This document shows positions 7,467 to 13,897 of a DNA stretch of 34,600 nucleotides, piece by piece. The notes under the pieces are model-generated. The model did no database searches and was not told the DNA's origin. It was given only the letters and a program-made list of their open reading frames with translations. The stretch spans positions 1 through 34,600 of the forward strand of contig MNEW01000059.1 of NCBI GenBank assembly GCA_001917895.1. The letters are read 5' to 3'. Numbering within the stretch: position 1 is the stretch's first letter; the number at the start of each line of letters is the position of its first letter. This DNA is from Actinobacteria bacterium 13_1_40CM_66_12 (GTDB taxonomy: Bacteria > Chloroflexota > Dormibacteria > Dormibacterales > Dormibacteraceae). The translations under genes were made by a program, and so were the position numbers.

Positions 7467-9188
7467 TCAGGGAAACCAGAGCGGCAGCTTCGCCAACGCC
7501 TGGTCGTGGTCGACGTCGGGATTCGCGCCCGAGCTCAGCTCGTACTGCCAGGCGACCATGTTGCCCGCGCATCCGACCTGGTTCGGCATCCACTGCGGCG
7601 ATCGCGCCTTCGTGTAGCTGCCCAGCAGCGACGGCTCGAATGACCACAGATATGAGCGGGTGGCGACTTCGGGACGATCGTCGACGGCCGCACACCACGC
7701 CTGGCCGAACGTGCTCGGTGCTGTCCCGTCGCCATAGTAGCCGGGCGAGTAGCCCGCTTCGGAGACGCCGTCGTACCAGCCCTCGACGAACGGGCCGTCG
7801 ATAGCGCCGGAACACCATGGGCCGGGAGGCTCGACGTCGATCACGAGAACGGTGCCTCTGGGGATGCCGAGGCGCACCGCTGCCGAGGTCGCTTCCGATG
7901 CATAGCTCGTGCCGGTGTCGTAGCCGGCTACAGCCGAGCAGTCGTAGTGGTTGAAGATGGGCAGGATGCCCATGTGCCGGTTCGCCGCGGCCGCCACCTC
8001 CGCGTCACTGATGCCAGGGCAGTTAGGCGTGTTGGTGAGGTAGCGGCCCCAGAAGTCCGGCCTGCCGAGGATCGAGTTCACCTGCGGGTAGAGTCCGCTC
8101 GATGCGGCGGCATCACCCGTGAAAGCCTTGCAGGAGTCAACGCCCCAAAGGAGTCGATTGGGTTGCACCGCGGCCGACCGCACCTGGACGTTGACAAGAG
8201 GCGCTCGTTCGATCACGGAATGCAGCAACTGGCCCGCGATGGTGGACGCATCGGATGGTGCGGGCGCGGCGCCGATGACCGCGGAGAAGAATGGGGTGGG
8301 GCCGGCGCCGAGCGTCACCTGCGCGTTGCACACACGGCCGGACTTGCATGGTTGGTCGAGGAGCCTCCCGTTTTGATCGAGGATGCCCAGGCTCCACGGC
8401 GTGTCAGTGAGATCGGCGTTGGTAACCGCCGTGAGGTTGACCGTGCCCCCTTCCTGCGCCAGCGTCGTGTTCGCCGCGAGCAGCACGGACAGCCACGTCG
8501 GTGACACGGTGTTGGAAGCGGCGTCCGCGATGGATGCCGGGGCACTCGAGCCCAGGCGAGCAATGTACGCGGTGATATCGTGCGCACCGCCCGCCGGTTC
8601 GCTCAGCATCGTGCTGCAAGTTGTGCCGGTGCTGCAGAACGTCAACGTCTTGCCGGTGGTCGCGTCCCAGAACACCAGCGCTCGTCCGATCGCGCTGACG
8701 TCGACCGATGCGGACGCGGTGAGCTTCAAAGGCTTGCCCACGCCGACGGCGGCAGGCACATCGGTTTTGATGGTGACTCCGAGCCCTGATGGGCCTGAGC
8801 GCGGCGATGATGTGTCGCCAGATCCGCTCAGCGGGTTCGTGAGCGAAAGGGATTTCGCCGGCACGCTCGGCGATACAGGCGGCAGACCTGGAGAGGCCGC
8901 CGCGGGCGCTGATACATCGCACGCGGCGCCCGGTCCGGAGAAGGGACACAGCTGGCTGCCAGGCGGCACGCTCAGCGCCGGTGCTTCGTCGCCGGCGCCC
9001 TTCGGGTCTGATGGCCCGCGCGTGGCGGGTGCAAGGGCAAGGCTGCTCGCGGGTGGGGCCGCGGCGAGGCCGATGACGCTCACATGCAGGAATGCGGCGA
9101 CCAGGACGAGCGGCAGGTACCCCGTTCGAAAGCACAGCAGGCGACGACCGATCCGGCGCGGTAAGTTCAGGAACCCCTCCTCGGTCAC
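7467..9188 (-). CDS. secreted DUF1906 (Rv2525c-like) glycoside-hydrolase-fold protein
   Basis: A 573-aa exported protein from GTG 9188. Residues about 15-45 are a signal sequence (basic RRIGRRLL, then a hydrophobic stretch ending AAAPPASS). Residues 45-135 are a disordered Pro/Ser linker. Two Ig-like beta domains follow (about 135-215 and 225-310), each with a close Cys pair. The C-terminal ~220 residues match the DUF1906 family: start LLWGVDSCKAF, middle GILPIFNHYDC, strand-end VLVIDVEPPGPWC with acidic pair D/E, and end MVAWQYELSSGANPDVDHD. DUF1906 has a TIM-barrel fold related to GH25-type lysozymes and is typified by mycobacterial Rv2525c, whose loss changes the cell envelope. Peptidoglycan or another wall glycan is therefore the likely target, not proven. 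It converges on the YggT gene. Confidence 0.82.
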   Translation of the reverse strand: MTEEGFLNLPRRIGRRLLCFRTGYLPLVLVAAFLHVSVIGLAAAPPASSLALAPATRGPSDPKGAGDEAPALSVPPGSQLCPFSGPGAACDVSAPAAASPGLPPVSPSVPAKSLSLTNPLSGSGDTSSPRSGPSGLGVTIKTDVPAAVGVGKPLKLTASASVDVSAIGRALVFWDATTGKTLTFCSTGTTCSTMLSEPAGGAHDITAYIARLGSSAPASIADAASNTVSPTWLSVLLAANTTLAQEGGTVNLTAVTNADLTDTPWSLGILDQNGRLLDQPCKSGRVCNAQVTLGAGPTPFFSAVIGAAPAPSDASTIAGQLLHSVIERAPLVNVQVRSAAVQPNRLLWGVDSCKAFTGDAAASSGLYPQVNSILGRPDFWGRYLTNTPNCPGISDAEVAAAANRHMGILPIFNHYDCSAVAGYDTGTSYASEATSAAVRLGIPRGTVLVIDVEPPGPWCSGAIDGPFVEGWYDGVSEAGYSPGYYGDGTAPSTFGQAWCAAVDDRPEVATRSYLWSFEPSLLGSYTKARSPQWMPNQVGCAGNMVAWQYELSSGANPDVDHDQALAKLPLWFP

Positions 9189-9200
9189 GAGCCCTCAGGC

Positions 9201-9216
9201 GGCGCGCGCGCGCGCC
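9201..9216. other. 16-bp alternating GC palindrome in the 5' leader of the DUF1906 gene
   Basis: GGCGCGCGCGCGCGCC is a perfect palindrome of alternating purine/pyrimidine, 13 bp upstream of the GTG at 9188. In RNA it would form a strong hairpin close to the start codon. In DNA it is the type of sequence that can adopt Z-form. It may simply reflect local GC richness. Confidence 0.6.
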
Positions 9217-9276
9217 CGGCGCTGCGGGTGACTGGAGTAGGGAAGTTACCTGCGCGTGGGCGAGATCTCAGCGGCG

Positions 9277-9306
9277 ATAGCGTTAATTAGCCTCAACAGT
9301 TGTCAA
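9277..9306 (-). promoter_or_regulatory. possible sigma70-type promoter for the DUF1906 gene
   Basis: On the minus strand a perfect -35 TTGACA (9306-9301) is followed after 18 bp by CGCTAT (9282-9277). The -10 match is weak, so only the -35 is convincing. It would give a leader of roughly 80 nt. Confidence 0.3.
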
Positions 9307-9308
9307 GT

Positions 9309-9329
9309 GGTCCGAAATGTGATCGGACC
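9309..9329. promoter_or_regulatory. 7-bp inverted repeat downstream of a small membrane-protein gene
   Basis: GGTCCGA (9309-9315) and TCGGACC (9323-9329) are perfect inverted arms with a 7-nt spacer. They lie just past the stop of the 71-aa gene and just before the TTGACA at 9306-9301 on the minus strand. It could be an operator or the stem of a weak terminator; no T-tract follows on the minus strand. Confidence 0.35.
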
Positions 9330-9348
9330 GGCCCATTTTGGTGGCCTT

Positions 9349-9564
9349 TTAAGAGCCGGAGGCCGCACCCAGGACGTTGCCGTACATCAGCCCCAGAGCC
9401 AGGAGGCCTAGCAAGCACAGCAGTACGAGCAGAGATGTTCGAGCGTAGGCGTCGATCACGGCATCATCCGTCTCGGACCCAGCCACGGTTGCGTGCCGGC
9501 TGACGCTGGCAGCCCGCAGGGCAAGCCCCACGGTGACGATCAAGATGACGACCAGAGTCCCCAT
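9349..9564 (-). CDS. small two-helix membrane protein, unknown function
   Basis: A 71-aa protein starting at ATG 9564, behind a strong AGAAAGGAG ribosome site four bases upstream. It has two hydrophobic helices (about 3-17 TLVVILIVTVGLALR and 45-65 LLVLLCLLGLLALGLMYGNVL) joined by a polar loop. The frame extends far upstream without a stop, opposite the plus-strand gene at 9697, but that extension is a shadow: the ribosome site fixes the start here. No family is recognised. A perfect hairpin (9588-9610) sits just upstream of the ribosome site. Confidence 0.6.
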   Translation of the reverse strand: MGTLVVILIVTVGLALRAASVSRHATVAGSETDDAVIDAYARTSLLVLLCLLGLLALGLMYGNVLGAASGS

Positions 9565-9587
9565 CAAGCTCCTTTCTGTTGCGGCGA

Positions 9588-9610
9588 GGCTTCTGAGCGG
9601 GTCAGAAGCC
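9588..9610 (-). promoter_or_regulatory. perfect 9-bp hairpin upstream of a ribosome site
   Basis: GGCTTCTGA (9588-9596) and TCAGAAGCC (9602-9610) pair perfectly with a 5-nt loop. On the minus strand this lies about ten bases before AGAAAGGAG and could affect translation or mRNA stability of the 71-aa gene. As DNA it could instead be an operator between this gene and the divergent gene at 9697. Confidence 0.45.
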
Positions 9611-9696
9611 ACGCCATCAAATACAACGTCTAAAGCCGAGTAATCACCTTTGTTTCCGGTCTTTCTCGGGGGCCGTCGGCAACCCCCAATACTCGG

Positions 9697-10416
9697 ATGT
9701 ACGACCGCGTTTCCAATTCGATGGGGTCTGTGATGACGTTGCAGTTTTCCGTGGCGGCATTCGCGGGTATGGCCGCCGCGATGGTCGTGCCGTCGGTCCG
9801 GCACACCGTGCCTCGCTGGGTGGAAGCACCGATCTGGCTCGGCCTCATCATCACCAGCTGGCTGGCCATCACCAACGCCCAGCAAGCCAACACGCGCTAT
9901 CTCACGGAGTCGGCCGCGTGGGGCGCGGACCAGATCTTGAACACTTCGTTCGGTCTCATGTTGGCGGCCTTCATCGCCTGGATGGCGGAGCACAGATTTG
10001 TGATCGCAAACGCGGTCGTCACCCTGGCCGGAGCGGATACCCTCGCGATTGCCATCGTGTGGTCTTACCGGCGCGCACACGACGGGCAGCCACGGATCAT
10101 GCTCGGCGACTGGTTCGAAGTGCCTCTTCAGCGCACGCCCGCCATGGACCGCGTTGCGGTGCCGTACGCATTGGACGAGTTGAACCGGCGAGCTGAGCGT
10201 GCTGTGGTCAAGCTCGGAGCGGCGGCCCTCGCCTGGCTCGTCCCAATCATCACTGCGCGATATAGGCAGGCCGAAACCAACGCGCAAGTGGTCGACATCC
10301 GCGCATTGCTGAGCGCGCAGTCGATCGGTTGGTATGGGCCGATCGTGCTCGCGCCCGAGGGTCACGGTTCGATTCGCGAATACGGTGAGAATGAATCGGA
10401 TCGCTTGGCCTCGTAG
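9697..10416 (+). CDS. membrane protein of unknown function
   Basis: A 239-aa protein with about four hydrophobic segments (roughly 14-35, 45-62, 80-98, 103-125) in its N-terminal half, followed by a more hydrophilic C-terminal half containing one further Ala-rich hydrophobic stretch (VKLGAAALAWLVPIITA). I recognise no family. Two more ATG codons in frame (9721 and 9733) are possible starts; none has a clear ribosome site. Its end overlaps the start of the next gene, a class A PBP, by 26 bp if that gene starts at 10391, which implies coupled expression and perhaps an envelope role. Confidence 0.55.
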   Translation: MYDRVSNSMGSVMTLQFSVAAFAGMAAAMVVPSVRHTVPRWVEAPIWLGLIITSWLAITNAQQANTRYLTESAAWGADQILNTSFGLMLAAFIAWMAEHRFVIANAVVTLAGADTLAIAIVWSYRRAHDGQPRIMLGDWFEVPLQRTPAMDRVAVPYALDELNRRAERAVVKLGAAALAWLVPIITARYRQAETNAQVVDIRALLSAQSIGWYGPIVLAPEGHGSIREYGENESDRLAS

Positions 10417-12451
10417 ACCAAACGGCTCCCGGCGTCGTGCGAGCACGTCCCAGGTCATCCGGAAGGCGAAGTATCGGCGCCCTGCCGGTTGGTTCCTGCG
10501 CGTGCTGGTTCTGCTGCTCTTGGCGGGGCCGGCGCTACTCCTGACATCGCCCGGTTACCTGGCGTTCGCCGATCGCATGCCCGACGTGCAGAACCTGATG
10601 TATTCGCTTCCGACCGACACAATCATCTACGCGTCGGATGGCACCACCGTCCTGGCCGACCTTCACGGCCCGGGCTACCAGCATTACAACCAGCCACTTG
10701 GTGAGATGGGCCGGCTGCTGCCCAACGCGATGATTGCGATCGAGGACCGCAACTTCTACGCGGAGCCGGGTGTCGATCCGGGTGGTGTCGCGCGGGCGGC
10801 CGCGGTCGACTGGCGCGCCCACGGAAAGGTCGAAGGGGCTTCGACGATCACGCAGCAGCTGGTCAAGATGCGCTTGGTCGGCGCGGAGCCGACACTCGAC
10901 CGAAAGCTGCGAGAAGCGCTGCTCGCATTCGAGGTCGAGCGCACCTATACCAAGCCGCAGATCCTTGAGATGTATCTCAACAGCGCATTTTTCGGGAACA
11001 GCGCGTGGGGCGGCGAAGCGGCCGCGAAGATCTACTTCCACAAGGACACCAAGGATCTGGACCTCGCCCAGGCTTCGATGCTCGCCGGCCTGGTTCGTGG
11101 CCCGACGATCTACAACCCGCTGCTCAACTGGAAGTCGGCGAAGACCAGGCAGCTGCAAGTTCTGGGTGCGATGCTGCGCATGGGTACGATCAGCGGCACT
11201 GAGGCGGCCGGCGCTTACGCACAGGACATCACGCCTCCGCTGCACATGTTCACACCGATCAATCAGATCGTCGCCGGCGGCTTCGTCCGCTACGTCGTTG
11301 GGCAGCTGGTGGATCAATATGGGCCCGACATCACGTATAGCGGCGGGCTGAAGGTGATCACGACCATCAACCTCAAGCTGCAAAACATTGCGCAGAGCGC
11401 GATCACCAACGGCATCGCGAGCCTGGCTTACCGACATGTCAGCCAGGGAGCGCTCGTGGCCCTCGATCCAACGACGGGAGCCATCGTGTCGATGGTCGCC
11501 TCAGCCAATCCGAACGCGGACGGCGGCCAGTACAACCTGGCGGTGTGGCCGCCGCGCAACCCGGGCTCGTCGATGAAGATCTTCACGTACACGGCGGCGA
11601 TCGCGAGCGGGAAGTACACGATGGTCAGCCGCATTCCGGACTGGGGGTTCACATATCGAGATCCAATCTCTGGTGAGGCTTACACGCCTCGCAACTACGA
11701 CGGCCGCTACCACGGCACGCTCACGCTCCAGCAGTGCATGGGCAACTCGCTGAACATACCGGCGGTCGAAGTCGAGCTGGGCATCGGCGTCTCGTCGGTG
11801 GTCTCGATGGCCCGCACGATGGGCGCTCCGCCATATCAGCAGCACTACGACGCTTCGGGGAATCCGGTTTACACGACCGACGACGCGTTCAACACGTACG
11901 GTCCGTCACTGACGCTCGGTGGCTACGGCGAGACGCCGCTGCAGATGGCAATCGGCGCGTCCGTGCTTGCGACGCAGGGGGTGCTCCGGGAGCCGTACGC
12001 GATCCAGACGATCTCGAGAAACGGCACGTACTTCTACCGGCACAAGAAGGACCAGGGCGTGCAGGTGGTCGACCAGCGGGTGGCGTTCATCATGGAGCAG
12101 ATCATGTCGAACGATCGCAACCGGGCGATGATCTTCGGCCTGCATTCCCTGCTGACGCTGCCGGGGCGCCACGTCGGCGTGAAGACCGGCACCTCGGACT
12201 CGTTCGCCGACGCGTGGACGGTCGGCTACACGCCGCGCCTGGTGACGGCGGTTTGGACTGGCAACCCCGACTGGCGCCAGAAGATGACCAAGGATTCGGA
12301 CAGCTACGTGGTCGCGGCGCCCGCGTGGCACGCTTTCATGCAGGGAGCACTGGACACGCTGGGAATCGGCGACGAGTGGTACTCGGAACCGCCGGGGTTG
12401 GTGCACCGGACCGTCTCGGGCGAGACTGCCTGGTTCCTCCCGGGAACCTAG
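10391..12451 (+). CDS. second class A penicillin-binding protein
   Basis: A 686-aa bifunctional peptidoglycan synthase, counted from ATG 10391 (MNRIAWPRRP). That start gives a normal short basic cytoplasmic tail before the membrane helix (about 33-52, WFLRVLVLLLLAGPALLL). An upstream in-frame ATG (10334) lies deep in the preceding gene and is less likely. The GT51 domain has IAIEDRNFY (E118) and GASTITQQLVK. The transpeptidase domain has SSMK (S393, K396), SLN (453-455) and KTGT (598-601). All catalytic residues are present. It lacks the Ser/Pro tail of the PBP at 3151 and diverges from it in the linker, so the two are not a recent duplication. Its stop overlaps the convergent gene at 12448 by 4 bp. 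Confidence 0.93.
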   Translation: MNRIAWPRRPNGSRRRASTSQVIRKAKYRRPAGWFLRVLVLLLLAGPALLLTSPGYLAFADRMPDVQNLMYSLPTDTIIYASDGTTVLADLHGPGYQHYNQPLGEMGRLLPNAMIAIEDRNFYAEPGVDPGGVARAAAVDWRAHGKVEGASTITQQLVKMRLVGAEPTLDRKLREALLAFEVERTYTKPQILEMYLNSAFFGNSAWGGEAAAKIYFHKDTKDLDLAQASMLAGLVRGPTIYNPLLNWKSAKTRQLQVLGAMLRMGTISGTEAAGAYAQDITPPLHMFTPINQIVAGGFVRYVVGQLVDQYGPDITYSGGLKVITTINLKLQNIAQSAITNGIASLAYRHVSQGALVALDPTTGAIVSMVASANPNADGGQYNLAVWPPRNPGSSMKIFTYTAAIASGKYTMVSRIPDWGFTYRDPISGEAYTPRNYDGRYHGTLTLQQCMGNSLNIPAVEVELGIGVSSVVSMARTMGAPPYQQHYDASGNPVYTTDDAFNTYGPSLTLGGYGETPLQMAIGASVLATQGVLREPYAIQTISRNGTYFYRHKKDQGVQVVDQRVAFIMEQIMSNDRNRAMIFGLHSLLTLPGRHVGVKTGTSDSFADAWTVGYTPRLVTAVWTGNPDWRQKMTKDSDSYVVAAPAWHAFMQGALDTLGIGDEWYSEPPGLVHRTVSGETAWFLPGT

Positions 12452-12855
12452 TCCGCCTGTTCGCCCACCGAGTCTTCTTCCTCGATCTGGAGATCTTCGT
12501 CGCTGGCCGAGTAACGATCACGGACCTCGGCTCCTCCGGTCTCAGAGTCGCCCAGGCCTTCCTCGGAGTCCGTCTCGACCAGCTCACCGGCCCGCCGGTC
12601 TTCGTCGAGCAGCTGGGCGAACGCTCGCTGGGCCTCTTCCCACGTGTCGTACTCCCAGTACTCGGTGCCGGGCGGCACCTCGGCGCCCTCTGTCTCGTCG
12701 AGGCCGTGCTGGAAGACGTATCCGATTCCGTTGTCAGGATCCTGGATCAATGAAAGGAATCGTTCGCCGGTCAGCTCAGCTCGTTGTGCCGCGAGGCCGC
12801 CGTTCTCGAGATCGAAGAGCCGGCTGATGACCTGCTCCTCGCTCCTTTCTTCCAT
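12448..12855 (-). CDS. acidic hypothetical protein
   Basis: A 135-aa, strongly acidic soluble protein. The first ~85 residues look folded (FLSLIQDPDNGIGYVFQHG, then TEYWEYDTWEEAQRAFAQLL). The last ~45 are an Asp/Glu-rich tail, probably disordered. I recognise no family. The ATG at 12855 is the only suitable start; the AAAGGAG seen nearby lies inside the coding sequence. On the same strand it follows a small Cys protein gene (60-bp gap) and the ECF sigma gene, so the three may be one transcript. Confidence 0.6.
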   Translation of the reverse strand: MEERSEEQVISRLFDLENGGLAAQRAELTGERFLSLIQDPDNGIGYVFQHGLDETEGAEVPPGTEYWEYDTWEEAQRAFAQLLDEDRRAGELVETDSEEGLGDSETGGAEVRDRYSASDEDLQIEEEDSVGEQAD

Positions 12856-12915
12856 TCAGCCATTCTCGACCAAACGCTGTGGTCACGGCTCAGCGGAGAG
12901 CTGTAACAGGCTTGG

Positions 12916-13113
12916 CTAGGCGGTCTCGGGGCGGTTCGGCGCCAGGCTTCGCAGAGCACTTACGAGACGGCGTCGCAGCGGGCTCCACGCCGAATCACGC
13001 TCCGAACGCCTCCGCTCGTAGCGCGGCGCATTGGAGTCGGCGCAGAGCTGGCAGCCGCATCCGTGCCCTGTGTCCGGGAGCCTATTGCCTTGCTTGTCGA
13101 ACCTGGCTTGCAT
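12916..13113 (-). CDS. small Cys/His protein downstream of an ECF sigma gene
   Basis: A 65-aa basic protein starting at ATG 13113, with a good ribosome site GTGAGGTG (13126-13119) five bases upstream. Residues 17-24 read HGCGCQLC, which fits the pattern HxxxCxxC (H17, C21, C24) used for zinc binding by ZAS-type anti-sigma factors. The surrounding residues are Gly-rich and do not look like the usual ZAS helices. The rest is Arg-rich (RYERRRSERD, PLRRRLVSALRSL). Third codon positions are GC-rich as in real genes here. It lies 56 bp after the sigma factor stop. Anti-sigma function is possible but unproven; it may be just a small metal-binding protein, or not a gene. Confidence 0.45.
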   Translation of the reverse strand: MQARFDKQGNRLPDTGHGCGCQLCADSNAPRYERRRSERDSAWSPLRRRLVSALRSLAPNRPETA

Positions 13114-13169
13114 CAGAACACCTCACGATCCGTGGGAGATCGGCTGGGCGGCCGGGGTTCGCTGGCGCC

Positions 13170-13772
13170 TCAGTCGGCTGTCGCCACCAGCCCGGGCTCG
13201 CCTACCACCTCGTCGCTGTAGTAGTGCCGCAGCATCACGCGCAGTCGATCCTTGGCGACTGCCAGCCGCGAGGCGACCGTGCGTTCTGGTATCCGCAGCG
13301 CCTGCGCGATCGCTCGGTTCGTGTAGCCGTGGTAGTGGCGGAGCACAATGGCCGCCGCTTGTTTCGGCGGCAGCTTGGCAAGCGCCTCGGCGAGGTCTCG
13401 CCGCTCGACGTGATCCTGCGGATCTGGGGCTAGCTCTGGGCGCCCGATGCGGCGAATGATCTCGCCCACCTCTCGGAGCCGCATCTTGCGCTGGTGTGAG
13501 ACCGCGGCGTTGATCGCGATGCGGTGCACCCAGGCTTCCGCCGGAGCGATGGGCTTCCACGTGCTCCACTTCTTGTAGGCCCGCTCGAACGCATCCTGGG
13601 CGCAATCCTCAGCCGCGGCCCGATCGCCGAGCATGGCGGTAAGCGTGCCGAGGATCTTGCCGTACGACGCCTGGTAGAGACGCTCGAAGTCAGCCTCGTC
13701 GCCTGGCTTGTATCTCGGCTTCAGTTCGCGCTCGTCGGCCGAATCGACCGGTTCCTGGAGTTTATTCAGCAT
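13170..13772 (-). CDS. ECF-subfamily RNA polymerase sigma factor
   Basis: A 200-aa sigma factor with region 2 (about 35-105: FERLYQASYGKILGTLTAML, DCAQDAFERAYKKW, then W in AEAWVHRIAINAAVSHQRK) and region 4 (about 130-185: LPPKQAAAIVLRHYHGYTN, then the helix-turn-helix IAQALRIPERTVASRLAVAKDRL). Regions 1 and 3 are absent, as expected for ECF (group 4) factors of about 180-200 aa. The start at ATG 13772 is chosen for length and for AGGGGGTGA about ten bases upstream; the frame is open further up but that part is non-homologous. The likely partner or anti-sigma is unknown: no membrane anti-sigma gene is adjacent. The gene is divergent from the diguanylate cyclase gene. Confidence 0.92.
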   Translation of the reverse strand: MLNKLQEPVDSADERELKPRYKPGDEADFERLYQASYGKILGTLTAMLGDRAAAEDCAQDAFERAYKKWSTWKPIAPAEAWVHRIAINAAVSHQRKMRLREVGEIIRRIGRPELAPDPQDHVERRDLAEALAKLPPKQAAAIVLRHYHGYTNRAIAQALRIPERTVASRLAVAKDRLRVMLRHYYSDEVVGEPGLVATAD

Positions 13773-13857
13773 CTGTCGCGAATCACCCCCTTGAAGCAGT
13801 GGGTGGCGCCCTAGCGCTTCCCCGCGCTTAATCTCACTCCAAGAGGCCCATCGGGTC

Positions 13858-13867
13858 ACCGTACGGT
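13858..13867. promoter_or_regulatory. 10-bp palindrome between divergent sigma and diguanylate cyclase genes
   Basis: ACCGTACGGT is a perfect palindrome in the intergenic region between the starts at 13772 and 13898. The position suits an operator for either gene, but a single 10-bp palindrome is weak evidence on its own. Confidence 0.25.
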
Positions 13868-13897
13868 TGGGCGGATTTTGGCTCACACAGTTGAGGT

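Noticed and set aside
9189..9348. Possible c-di-AMP (ydaO-type) riboswitch before a wall-associated gene
   Set aside because: Such riboswitches often precede wall hydrolase genes in related bacteria, but the conserved core segments are not recognisable here, nor at 2281-2393.
9686..9697. CCAATACTCGGA, repeated exactly at 18780-18791
   Set aside because: In a 34.6-kb sequence many 12-base matches are expected by chance, and the two sites share no further context.
9349..10458. Minus-strand ORF of 369 codons
   Set aside because: Only the last 71 codons carry membrane-protein character and a ribosome site; the upstream part is Arg/His-rich antisense of the membrane-protein gene at 9697.
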